From Aliidongia dinghuensis (GTDB lineage Bacteria; Pseudomonadota; Alphaproteobacteria; ATCC43930; CGMCC-115725), in the NCBI RefSeq assembly GCF_014643535.1, contig NZ_BMJQ01000005.1:124001-188000 (forward strand): a DNA stretch of 64,000 nucleotides. Direction: 5' to 3'. Every line of letters begins with the position of its first letter. The stretch's first letter is position 1. The position numbers and the translations under genes were made by a program. Positions 48,918 through 56,572 of the stretch are shown here, in pieces. Below the pieces are notes generated by a model. The model did no database searches. It was not told where the DNA came from and saw nothing but the letters and a program-made list of their open reading frames with translations.

Positions 48918-49682
48918 ATGTCCACGATCCAGTTCCTGAAGACCCGCTTCCGCTTCACCTTCTGGCCGACCGTCTTCACCATCCCGGCGATCCTGCTGAC
49001 GATCGGGCTCGGCACCTGGCAGGTCCAGCGGCTCGCCTGGAAGACGGCGCTCATCGCCGACCGCGAGGCCGCCCTCTCGGCCCCGCCGGCCGCGATTCCC
49101 GACAGCGGCGAAGGGGCGCAAGCGCTGGACTTTCACCGAGTCGCGGGCGAGGGCACGTTCGATAACGACAAGGAACTCTACATCGGCGCTTTCTCGACGC
49201 GCGATGTCGAGGGCTACCAGGTCGTAACGCCGTTCCGTCTCGCCGACGGCAAGATCGTGCTCGTCAATCGCGGCTGGGTGCCGGAGGCGCGCAAGGACCC
49301 GGCGAAGCGGCCGGAGGGCGAGATCCAGGGGTCGACCACGCTCGACGGCATCCTGCGCGTGCCGGTCGTGCCGAAGAGCATCTTCAGCTGGCTGGTGCCG
49401 ACGCCGGTCAACCGGCCGAACGAGAATTTCTGGTTCTACGTGGACGTGCCCGGCATGGTGGCCAAGGTGGGCCTCGATCCAGCGCAAGTGCTGCCGTTCT
49501 ACATCGAGGCCGGCCCGGCGAAGAACCCCGGCGGCTTCCCGGTCGGCGGCCAGACGCGCATCGCGCTGCCGAACGACCATCTGCAATATGCCATCACCTG
49601 GTACAGCTTCGCGATCATCCTGGCCGCGATCTATTTCATCTATCACTACCGCAAGCCCGGCCCCGCGCCGGAAGGGAAGTAA
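48918..49682 (+). CDS. SURF1 family cytochrome c oxidase assembly protein
   Basis: A 254-residue protein with two membrane helices, one near residues 15-35 and one at the C-terminus (WYSFAIILAAIYFIYHYRKPG), and a periplasmic domain between. GTWQVQRLAWKTALI, VLVNRGWVPEARKDP and WYSF are SURF1 signatures. It helps insert heme a into subunit I. The start could also be GTG 48885. It lies after the cox terminator, so it may use read-through or its own promoter. Confidence 0.92.
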   Translation: MSTIQFLKTRFRFTFWPTVFTIPAILLTIGLGTWQVQRLAWKTALIADREAALSAPPAAIPDSGEGAQALDFHRVAGEGTFDNDKELYIGAFSTRDVEGYQVVTPFRLADGKIVLVNRGWVPEARKDPAKRPEGEIQGSTTLDGILRVPVVPKSIFSWLVPTPVNRPNENFWFYVDVPGMVAKVGLDPAQVLPFYIEAGPAKNPGGFPVGGQTRIALPNDHLQYAITWYSFAIILAAIYFIYHYRKPGPAPEGK

Positions 49683-49698
49683 GCCGGAAGGGAAGTAA
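49667..49698 (+). repeat. 16-bp tandem duplication across the surf1 stop
   Basis: Two perfect copies of GCCGGAAGGGAAGTAA, at 49667-49682 and 49683-49698. The first supplies the end of SURF1 and its stop; the second duplicates the stop and a Shine-Dalgarno-like GGAAG upstream of the carboxypeptidase gene. Confidence 0.85.
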
Positions 49699-49708
49699 GG
49701 TGCATGCG

Positions 49709-51199
49709 ATGACGCCCTATCAGCAGCTCGAAACCCGATTCGCCCGCCGCGGCACGCTCCAGGAGGCCTTGGCCGTGCTGGGCTGGGACCACAGCGCGAT
49801 GATGCCGTCGGGCGGCGCCGGTGCCCGCGCCGAGCAGGTCTCGACGCTCGAGGTGATGGCGCACGAGATCCTGACCGCGGCCGAGCTGCCGGACCTGTTC
49901 GTCGCGGCCGAGGGCCAGAACGAGCTCGACCCGTGGCAGCGCGCCAACCTGAAGGAGATGCGGCGCGATTGGCTGCACGCGACCGCGGTGCCGGCGCGCC
50001 TGGTCGAGGCGCTGACCAAGGCCAGCCTCGACTGCGAGATGGCCTGGCGCCAGGCCCGCCCGGCCAATGATTTCGCCGGCATCCGGCCCAAGCTCGAGAC
50101 CGTGCTCGGGCTCGTGCGCGAGACGGCGGCGGCCAAGGCGGCGAAGCTCGGCAAGCCGCTCTATGACGCGCTGCTCGACGCCTACGAGCCGGACGGCTCC
50201 GCGGCGGAAATCGACCGGCAGTTCGCCGCGCTTTCCGCCTTCCTGCCGGGTACGATCGGTGCCGCGATCGAGCGCCAGCAGTCGCATCCCGCGCCCGTGC
50301 AGCCGGAAGGCCCGTTCCCGATCGAACGGCAGAAGGAGGTGGGCCTGAAGTTCATGGCGGCCCTGGGCTTCGACTTCGACCATGGCCGGCTCGACGTCTC
50401 GGCCCATCCGTTCTGCGGCGGCACGCCCGACGACGTGCGCATCACGACGCGCTACGAAGAGGACGACTTCGCCCGTGCCATGATGGGCGTGCTGCACGAG
50501 ACCGGCCATGCGCTCTACGAGCGCGGCCTGCCGGCTGACTGGCGGCGCCAGCCGGTCGGCCGTGCCCGCGGCATGAGCCTGCACGAGAGCCAGTCGCTGC
50601 TGATGGAGATGCAGGCCTGCCGCAGCCGCGAGTTCCTCGAGTTCGCGGCACCGATCCTGCGCGATACGTTTGGCGGCAGGGGGCCGGCGTGGGACGCCGA
50701 CAATCTCTACCGGCTCAACACGCGGGTCGAGCGCAGCCTGATTCGCGTCGATGCCGACGAGGCCACATATCCGGCCCATGTCATCCTGCGCTATCGCCTC
50801 GAGCGTGCGCTGATCGAGGATCGGCTGCAGCTCAAGGATTTGCCCGGCGCCTGGAACGACGGCATGCGCGAGCTGGTCGGCATCGTGCCGCCGGACGACC
50901 GCGACGGCTGCCTGCAGGACATCCACTGGTATGTCGGGCTCTGGGGCTATTTCCCGACCTATACCTTGGGCGCGATGACCGCGGCCCAGCTGTTCCAGGC
51001 GGCGACGGCAGCGGATCCGTCGATCGCGCCCGGCCTCGCCAAGGGCGACTTCGCGCCGCTCTTGGGTTGGCTGCGCCGCAATATCCACAACCGCGCCTCC
51101 TCGGTCTCGGCCAGCGAGCTCCTGACCGACGCCACCGGCAAGCCGCTCGACACGGCGGCGTTCCAGCGGCACCTTGAGAACCGCTACCTCAAGGACTGA
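49709..51199 (+). CDS. Carboxypeptidase M32 (Taq-type)
   Basis: A 496-residue zinc carboxypeptidase with the HExxH motif HETGHALYE at residues 263-267. LGWDHSAMMPSGGA, DVRITTRYEEDDF, SLHESQSLLMEMQ and DEATYPAHVILRYRLE are family signatures. It removes C-terminal residues from peptides in the cytoplasm. I prefer ATG 49709 to GTG 49700. It may be cotranscribed with surf1. Confidence 0.94.
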   Translation: MTPYQQLETRFARRGTLQEALAVLGWDHSAMMPSGGAGARAEQVSTLEVMAHEILTAAELPDLFVAAEGQNELDPWQRANLKEMRRDWLHATAVPARLVEALTKASLDCEMAWRQARPANDFAGIRPKLETVLGLVRETAAAKAAKLGKPLYDALLDAYEPDGSAAEIDRQFAALSAFLPGTIGAAIERQQSHPAPVQPEGPFPIERQKEVGLKFMAALGFDFDHGRLDVSAHPFCGGTPDDVRITTRYEEDDFARAMMGVLHETGHALYERGLPADWRRQPVGRARGMSLHESQSLLMEMQACRSREFLEFAAPILRDTFGGRGPAWDADNLYRLNTRVERSLIRVDADEATYPAHVILRYRLERALIEDRLQLKDLPGAWNDGMRELVGIVPPDDRDGCLQDIHWYVGLWGYFPTYTLGAMTAAQLFQAATAADPSIAPGLAKGDFAPLLGWLRRNIHNRASSVSASELLTDATGKPLDTAAFQRHLENRYLKD

Positions 51200-51236
51200 T
51201 CCCCCAAGGCCGGCCCTGGGGTCTTGAATCGAGCTG

Positions 51237-51269
51237 CGACAGGTGTCATTTTAAAAACGACATCTGTCG
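51237..51269. promoter_or_regulatory. Imperfect palindrome, probable operator of the MbcA/Xre-RES pair
   Basis: CGACAGGTGTC and GACATCTGTCG form inverted arms with one mismatch around an AT-rich 11-base centre (ATTTTAAAAAC). It lies eight bases before the antitoxin start and covers the likely -10 and ribosome-binding area, as expected for autorepression by an Xre-type antitoxin. Confidence 0.6.
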
Positions 51270-51277
51270 GAGGAGCC

Positions 51278-51760
51278 ATGTCGGCCGTCAAGCATCGCGA
51301 GGCACCGGGCCCGGTGACGGAGCTGCAGCAGGTCGTGAACCTGCTTGGCGGCAACCGGGTGCTGCGCCAGGCGCCGGCGAACACGATCGATGCGCATCAG
51401 CTGCTGCTGGCCGGCCTGCCGGAAACGGCGCTCCGGCATCTCGTCGACAAGCTCCTGGTGCTGGCGAAGACCGAATCGCTCGAGAAAGCGGTCGGCATGA
51501 GCCTGCGCACGTTCCAGCGCCTCAAGGACACGCCGGCCAAGCATCTGAGCGTCGAGCAGAGCGGCCGGGCCTGGAAGTTCGCCGAGATCCTGGCCAAGGC
51601 GACGGCCGTGTTCGGCTCGCAGCGCGAGGCCGAGCTGTGGCTCGAGCGACCGGCGGTCGGGCTCAACCAGGAACGGCCGATCGATCTGCTGCAGACGCCG
51701 GCGGGCGTCGAGCTGGTCGAGGCGTTCCTGCGCCGCCTCGAGTACGGCGTCTACGCTTGA
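51278..51760 (+). CDS. MbcA/ParS/Xre family antitoxin (DUF2384)
   Basis: A 160-residue antitoxin. The N-terminal part around TELQQVVNLLGGNRVL and the central Xre-like HTH (EKAVGMSLRTFQRLKDTPAKHLS) precede the C-terminal DUF2384 region (AEILAKATAVFGSQREAELWLERPAVGLNQERPIDLL, toxin-binding). The ATG at 51278 has a GGAGGAG site. The next gene starts inside its stop (TTGA). It should bind the upstream palindrome and neutralise the RES toxin. Confidence 0.88.
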   Translation: MSAVKHREAPGPVTELQQVVNLLGGNRVLRQAPANTIDAHQLLLAGLPETALRHLVDKLLVLAKTESLEKAVGMSLRTFQRLKDTPAKHLSVEQSGRAWKFAEILAKATAVFGSQREAELWLERPAVGLNQERPIDLLQTPAGVELVEAFLRRLEYGVYA

Positions 51761-52263
51761 CGCCGCTGCCGGCGGCGCTTGGCGGCGCCAGCCTTGTCGC
51801 CTGGCGCCTCGACCAGGCGAAACATGCCCAGACCTGGGACAGCGGCGAGGGCGCCTACCAGGTCGGCGGCCGCTGGAACAGCGCTGGCGTCCGTGCGGTC
51901 TATTGCTCGCTCGATCCCGCGACTGCGATCCTGGAAGTGGCGGTGCACAAGGGGTTCGCGACGCTCGATACCGTCGCCCATGTGCTGACGTCGCTCACCG
52001 TGCTCGATCCGGCGGCGGTCCATGTCGTCGAACCCGCGACCGTGCCCAATCCCAACTGGCTCCGCCCCGGCATCCCGAGCGCCGGCCAGCAGCGCTTCGG
52101 TGACAGCCTCATCGCACAGCACAAATTCGTTGTCATCCCGAGCGCCGTCTCGACGCACAGCTGGAACCTGATTTTCGACCGGGCGGTCGCGGATGGCGCC
52201 TATCGCCGCGAGACACAGGAACCATTCGCGCTCGACACGCGGCTGCATCCGCCGGCCCGCTAA
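51757..52263 (+). CDS. RES domain toxin
   Basis: A 168-residue RES protein beginning at a TTG that overlaps the antitoxin stop. VAWRLDQAKHAQTWDSG (RES Arg) and VGGRWNSAGVRAVYCSLDPATAILEV (with the conserved Tyr and Glu) match the fold. RES toxins such as MbcT degrade or transfer ADP-ribose from NAD and stop growth. The C-terminal conserved Ser is probably in the STHSWNLIFD region. Genes for this pair are often mobile but its base composition is not unusual here. Confidence 0.88.
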   Translation: MTPLPAALGGASLVAWRLDQAKHAQTWDSGEGAYQVGGRWNSAGVRAVYCSLDPATAILEVAVHKGFATLDTVAHVLTSLTVLDPAAVHVVEPATVPNPNWLRPGIPSAGQQRFGDSLIAQHKFVVIPSAVSTHSWNLIFDRAVADGAYRRETQEPFALDTRLHPPAR

Positions 52264-52345
52264 GCGGTTATCGTCTGCACCGTTCGCGGTGCTGCAATGC
52301 ACAATCACCGCTCGTGAATATCGGCCGCTCTCCCATATGGTCTTG

Positions 52346-52410
52346 TGCATCGGCGCCGATTTGCTCCTCAGCTTGCGGGCGCCTTACAAATACGGCTAAA
52401 GCGGGGGTGG
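52346..52410 (+). ncRNA. SAM-II (SAM-alpha) riboswitch upstream of metNIQ
   Basis: The P1 stem is GGCGCC (52352-52357) with GGCGCC (52378-52383). The loop carries GATTTG and GCTTGC as in the family, and ATTTG (52359-52363) can pair with CAAAT (52387-52391) to give the pseudoknot. GGCTAAA (52394-52400) and the following G-run complete the family consensus. The element lies in the leader of the methionine uptake operon and should sense S-adenosylmethionine. The aptamer call is by motif and pairing; no covariance search was run. Confidence 0.82.
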
Positions 52411-52421
52411 ACCTCGAAATG

Positions 52422-52458
52422 GGACCGCCCGGCTGGCTGCCGTGGCGGTTTTTGTTTT
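52422..52458 (+). terminator. Attenuator terminator between the SAM-II aptamer and metN
   Basis: ACCGCC (52424-52429) pairs with GGCGGT (52444-52449), with an inner GGC-GCC pair, and the stem is followed by TTTTTGTTTT. This intrinsic terminator lies 14 bases before the metN ATG. GGGTGG (52405-52410) can instead pair with CCGCCC (52425-52430), opening the terminator. That gives an off-switch when SAM is bound; the switch model is inference. Confidence 0.72.
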
Positions 52459-52471
52459 CGGGGGATGACCT

Positions 52472-53548
52472 ATGGCCAACGGCGGAGCGATCCAGCTCGA
52501 AGCGCTCGGCAAACGGTTCCTCGGGCCCTCAGGCGAGGTCTCGGCGCTCGACGACGTGTCGCTCGACATTGCCGAGGGCGAGATCTTCGGCGTCATCGGC
52601 CGGTCCGGCGCCGGCAAGTCGACCCTGCTGCGCGCTATCAACCTCCTGGAACGGCCGGACCGCGGCCGCGTCATCGTCGGCGGCACCGACCTGACGGCGC
52701 TCTCGGCAGAGGCCCTCCGGCACGAGCGTCGGGGCATCGGCATGATCTTCCAGCATTTCAACCTCCTGGCCCGGCGCAGCGTGTTCGACAACGTCGCCCT
52801 GCCGCTCGAGCTCGCCGGCCTGCCGAAAAGCGAGATCCGCGCACGGGTGACACCGCTCCTGGAGCTCGTCGGCCTCGCCGACAAGGCGGGGCAGGTGCCG
52901 GCGAAGCTGTCGGGCGGGCAGAAGCAGCGGGTCGGCATCGCCCGCGCGCTCGCGGCCGAGCCGAAGATCCTGTTGTCCGACGAGGCGACCTCGGCGCTCG
53001 ATCCGCAGACGACCCGCTCGATCCTGACGCTCTTGAAGGACATCAACCAGCGGCTCGGCCTCACCATCGTGCTCATCACCCACGAGATGTCGGTGGTGCG
53101 CGAGATCTGCGACCGGGTCGCCGTCATGGAGCAGGGCCGCATCGTCGAGCTGGGCTCGACCTTCGACGTGCTGACCCGGCCCGCCCATCCGCTCGCCCGC
53201 GAGATCGCGCGGGGCTTGGAGCCGGAATTGAAGCTCGACCAGCTGTTCGGCGAGCGCTTCTCGACGCTGCCGGTGACTCAGTCGATGCCCGGAGGCTCGA
53301 CCATCCTGCGCATCACCTTCACCGGGCCCAATGCCGAGGCGCCGGTGATCGCCGACCTGGTGCGGCGCTTCAATGTCGACCTCAACATCCTGTCGGGCAC
53401 CATCGACTATATCCAGGGCCGGCCCTACGGCGTGATGAAGGTCGAGGTGACCGGCGCCGTCGAGGCGGTCCTGGCCTATCTCAAATCCCTCGAACTCGGT
53501 GTGGAGGTGCTGGGCCATGTCCGCAGCGCTCTTAGAACAGCTCTTTGA
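52472..53548 (+). CDS. metN: Methionine ABC transporter ATP-binding protein MetN
   Basis: A 358-residue ATPase. Walker A GRSGAGKST at residues 43-51, Q-loop GMIFQHFNLL, signature LSGGQKQRVGIARA, Walker B ILLSDEATSALD and an H-loop THEMSVV. The C-terminal NIL domain (about residues 265-358) is the methionine-binding regulatory domain seen only in MetN-type proteins. It follows the SAM-II riboswitch and overlaps metI by 32 bases. Confidence 0.96.
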   Translation: MANGGAIQLEALGKRFLGPSGEVSALDDVSLDIAEGEIFGVIGRSGAGKSTLLRAINLLERPDRGRVIVGGTDLTALSAEALRHERRGIGMIFQHFNLLARRSVFDNVALPLELAGLPKSEIRARVTPLLELVGLADKAGQVPAKLSGGQKQRVGIARALAAEPKILLSDEATSALDPQTTRSILTLLKDINQRLGLTIVLITHEMSVVREICDRVAVMEQGRIVELGSTFDVLTRPAHPLAREIARGLEPELKLDQLFGERFSTLPVTQSMPGGSTILRITFTGPNAEAPVIADLVRRFNVDLNILSGTIDYIQGRPYGVMKVEVTGAVEAVLAYLKSLELGVEVLGHVRSALRTAL

Positions 53549-54170
53549 CAGCCTGAACGACACGCTGTTCATGGTCGGCACCGCCTCGCTGGTGGCGCTG
53601 ATCCTGGGCACCCTGCTTGGCGTCGTGCTGTTCGCCACGACCGAGCGCGGGCTCTGGCGCCAGCCGGCGGTGAACCGCGTGCTGGGCGCGCTGGTGAACG
53701 CCACGCGCTCGACGCCCTTCATCATCCTGATGGTCGCGATCATCCCGTTCACCCGCCTCATCGCCGGCACCTCGATCGGCACTGGCGCCGCGATCGTGCC
53801 GCTCGCCGTTGCGGCCGTGCCATTTTTCGCGCGGCTCGTCGAATCGGCGCTGCGCGAGGTCGACCGCGGCTTGATCGAAGCGGCGCAGGCCATGGGTGCA
53901 AGCCCACGCCAGATCCTAGGGAAAGTGCTGCTGCCCGAGGCGCTGCCGGCGCTGCTCCGGGGCCTGACGCTCACCATCATCAGCCTGATCGGCTATTCCG
54001 CGATGGCCGGTGCGGTCGGCGGCGGCGGCTTGGGTGATCTCGGCATCCGCTACGGCTATCAGCGCTTCAACCCGACGGTCATGGTCGCGGTCGTGGCTGT
54101 GCTGATCGTGCTTGTCCAACTGGTGCAGAGCCTGGGCGATTTCGCGGCCCGACGCCTGCAGAAGAAATAG
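53517..54170 (+). CDS. metI: Methionine ABC transporter permease MetI
   Basis: A 217-residue permease, the usual MetI length, with five helices. It has the EAA-type loop LIEAAQAMGASPRQILGKVLLPEALP and NATRSTPFIILMVAIIPF. The start at 53517 (MSAALLEQL) lies inside metN. It forms the channel for L- and D-methionine in the inner membrane. Confidence 0.95.
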   Translation: MSAALLEQLFDSLNDTLFMVGTASLVALILGTLLGVVLFATTERGLWRQPAVNRVLGALVNATRSTPFIILMVAIIPFTRLIAGTSIGTGAAIVPLAVAAVPFFARLVESALREVDRGLIEAAQAMGASPRQILGKVLLPEALPALLRGLTLTIISLIGYSAMAGAVGGGGLGDLGIRYGYQRFNPTVMVAVVAVLIVLVQLVQSLGDFAARRLQKK

Positions 54171-54185
54171 GGGGATCTTTCCGCG

Positions 54186-54977
54186 ATGAAGTTCAAGTAC
54201 CTGGCGCTCGCTGCCGCGGCGCTCGTCTCTACTATGTTGGTAAGTGGGGGCGCCTCCGCCGAAACCATCAAGGTCGGCGTCACCGGCGGCCCGCATGCCG
54301 AGATCATGGAGGCGGTCAAGGCCGAGGCCGCCAAGGCCGGGCTCGACATCAAGATCGTCGAGTTCGCCGACTACATCCAGCCGAACGCGGCGCTGGCCCA
54401 GGGCGACCTCGACGCCAATTCCTACCAGCATCAGCCGTTCCTCGATCAGCAGGTTGCCGACCGCGGCTACAAGATCGTCTCGGTCGCGAAGACGGTCGTG
54501 TTCCCGATGGGAATCTATTCCAAGAAGATCAAGAGCCTGGCCGACCTGCCTAACGGCGCTCAGATCGGTATCCCGAACGATCCGACCAACGGCGGCCGGG
54601 CGCTCCTGCTGCTGGAGCAGGCGGGCGTGTTCAAGCTCGACCCGTCGAAGGGCCTGAAGTCGACGCCGCTCGACATTACGGAGAACCCGAAGAAGGTGAA
54701 GATCGTCGAGATCGAGGCGCCGCAGCTGCCGCGCACGCTCGACGACCTCGCGGCCTCGGCGATCAACACGAACTATGCGCTGACCAGTGGCCTGACGCCG
54801 GCCAAGGACGCGCTCGTGCTCGACGGCGCCGACTCGGCTTACGTCAACGTGCTGGCGGTGCAGGCGAAGGACCAGGACAAGCCCTGGGTCCGGCAGCTGA
54901 TCGCCGCCTACCACTCGGACGCGGTCAAGGCGTTCATCGACCAAAAGTACCAGAAGTCGGCCATCCCGGCCTGGTGA
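54186..54977 (+). CDS. metQ: Methionine-binding lipoprotein MetQ-like
   Basis: A 263-residue NlpA/MetQ family binding protein. A signal peptide (about residues 1-25) ends in GGASAE; no lipobox cysteine is seen, so it may be soluble rather than a lipoprotein. IKVGVTGGPHAEIMEAVK, FADYIQPNAALAQGDLDANSYQHQPFLD and IPNDPTNGGRALLLLE are typical. It delivers methionine to MetNI. A palindromic repeat follows its stop. Confidence 0.94.
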   Translation: MKFKYLALAAAALVSTMLVSGGASAETIKVGVTGGPHAEIMEAVKAEAAKAGLDIKIVEFADYIQPNAALAQGDLDANSYQHQPFLDQQVADRGYKIVSVAKTVVFPMGIYSKKIKSLADLPNGAQIGIPNDPTNGGRALLLLEQAGVFKLDPSKGLKSTPLDITENPKKVKIVEIEAPQLPRTLDDLAASAINTNYALTSGLTPAKDALVLDGADSAYVNVLAVQAKDQDKPWVRQLIAAYHSDAVKAFIDQKYQKSAIPAW

Positions 54978-54986
54978 TTGCCGAGT

Positions 54987-55015
54987 TCCTCTCTGCCCCA
55001 TGGGGGCGGAGAGGA
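54987..55015. repeat. Intergenic palindrome, copy 3
   Basis: A slightly imperfect copy of the palindrome at 8907-8933 and 9030-9055 (CCTCTCTGCCCC paired with GGGGGCGGAGAGG, with one G-U pair and a bulge). It lies just after metQ and could stabilise or end its transcript. Confidence 0.7.
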
Positions 55016-55070
55016 ATGAACTCCGGCCGAGCCGCACCTTAGGCGCAGGGGCGGCATCGGGTCGCGTCAG

Positions 55071-55099
55071 TTGCGGCGGGGTGTGGCGAACGATAGGGT
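55071..55099 (+). promoter_or_regulatory. Probable thrC promoter
   Basis: TTGCGG (55071-55076), a 17-base spacer and TAGGGT (55094-55099). Transcription would start near 55106, about 20 bases before the thrC ATG. The -10 matches at three of six positions, so this is a weak call. Confidence 0.4.
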
Positions 55100-55126
55100 T
55101 TCATCCATACCCCCCGTTTCGTTTGG

Positions 55127-56572
55127 ATGCCGCCTTTGCGCTACATCAGCACCCGCCAACCGGCCGATCATCGCCACACGCTGGGCTTCGAGGATGTCCT
55201 GATCGCCGGCTTGGCGCCGGACGGCGGGCTCTATGTCCCGACCGAGATTCCCCAATTCTCCGCGGCCGAGATCCGCCGCTTCCGGCGGCTCTCCTATCCG
55301 GAACTGGCGGCCGAGATCCTGGCGCCGTTCGTGGGCGACGCGTTCCATCGCGACGAGCTGCTGGCGATCCTCGAGGATGCCTATGCCGGCTTCGACCATC
55401 GGGCGATCGCCCCCCTGAAGCAGCTGGGCTCGGGCGAATTCCTGCTCGAGCTGTTCCACGGGCCGACGATCGCGTTCAAGGACTATGCGCTGCAGGTGCT
55501 GGGCCGCCTGTTCGATGCCGTTCTCGCGCGCCGCGGCGAGCGGGCGACCATCGTGGGGGCCACTTCCGGCGATACCGGCTCGGCCGCGATCGAGGCGTGC
55601 CGCGACCGCGACAATCTCGACATCTTCATCCTCTATCCCCACGGCCGGACCTCGGCGGTGCAGCGGCGCCAGATGACGACGGTCGCAGCGCCCAACGTGC
55701 GCACGCTCGCGGTCGAGGGCAGCTTCGACGATTGCCAGGACCTGGTGAAGGCGATGTTCGCCGACGCGCCATTCCGCGCGCGCCATCGCCTCTCGGCGGT
55801 GAATTCGATCAACTGGGCGCGCATCGCGGCCCAGGTGGTCTATTACTTCGCCTCGGCCGTGGCGCTGGGCGCACCCGACGTGCCGGTCTCCTTTGCCGTG
55901 CCGACCGGCAATTTCGGCAATGTCTATGCCGGCCATGTCGCGCGGCGAATGGGCCTGCCGGTCGCCGAGCTCGTTATCGGCACGAACCGCAACGACATCC
56001 TCTATCGCTTCGTCGAGACCGGCGAGATGACGATCAGCGCGGTCGAGCCGAGCCTGAGCCCGAGCATGGACATCCAGGTGTCGAGCAATTTCGAGCGGCT
56101 GTTGTTCGAGGTCTCGGGCCGCGACGGCACTGCCTTGGCCGCGATCATGGCGAGCTTCCGCAAGACCGGCCGCCTGCCGGCGAGCCCGGAGGCCTGGGCT
56201 GAGACCCGGGCGCTCATCCGCGCCCACCGCGTCGATGACGAAGAAACGCGCGCCATGATCCGCGAGATCCATCGCGAAACTGGCGAGCTTCTGGACCCGC
56301 ACAGTGCCATCGCCGTCGCCGCCTCGCGCGCCAAGGGCCTGAAGGACGGCACGCCGCGCGTGGCGCTCGCCTGCGCGCATCCGGCGAAATTCCCCGACGT
56401 GGTCGAGGAGGCGACCGGCATCTACCCGTCGCTGCCGGCGCATCTGGCCGATCTCATGACGCGGGCCGAGCGCGAGACGCCGATCGCGAACGATCTGGCC
56501 GCGGTCGAGGCCTATGTCGCGGCCAACGTACCCGGGTTCAACGGTGTTGGGACCAACGAGGCGTCGGCATGA
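55127..56572 (+). CDS. thrC: Threonine synthase
   Basis: A 481-residue PLP enzyme that makes threonine from O-phosphohomoserine. The Schiff-base Lys is Lys118 in IAFKDYALQ. GATSGDTGSAAIEACRDRDNL, NSINWARIAAQVVYYF and FAVPTGNFGNVYAGHVAR are family signatures of the large bacterial/fungal type. It precedes an M16 peptidase gene with a four-base overlap (ATGA), a conserved alphaproteobacterial order. Confidence 0.96.
   Translation: MPPLRYISTRQPADHRHTLGFEDVLIAGLAPDGGLYVPTEIPQFSAAEIRRFRRLSYPELAAEILAPFVGDAFHRDELLAILEDAYAGFDHRAIAPLKQLGSGEFLLELFHGPTIAFKDYALQVLGRLFDAVLARRGERATIVGATSGDTGSAAIEACRDRDNLDIFILYPHGRTSAVQRRQMTTVAAPNVRTLAVEGSFDDCQDLVKAMFADAPFRARHRLSAVNSINWARIAAQVVYYFASAVALGAPDVPVSFAVPTGNFGNVYAGHVARRMGLPVAELVIGTNRNDILYRFVETGEMTISAVEPSLSPSMDIQVSSNFERLLFEVSGRDGTALAAIMASFRKTGRLPASPEAWAETRALIRAHRVDDEETRAMIREIHRETGELLDPHSAIAVAASRAKGLKDGTPRVALACAHPAKFPDVVEEATGIYPSLPAHLADLMTRAERETPIANDLAAVEAYVAANVPGFNGVGTNEASA

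Noticed and set aside
52277..52292. Hairpin GCACCG-TTCG-CGGTGC after the RES toxin gene as a terminator
   Set aside because: The six-base stem has no T-run after it. It may be a weak stop but is not distinguishable from chance.
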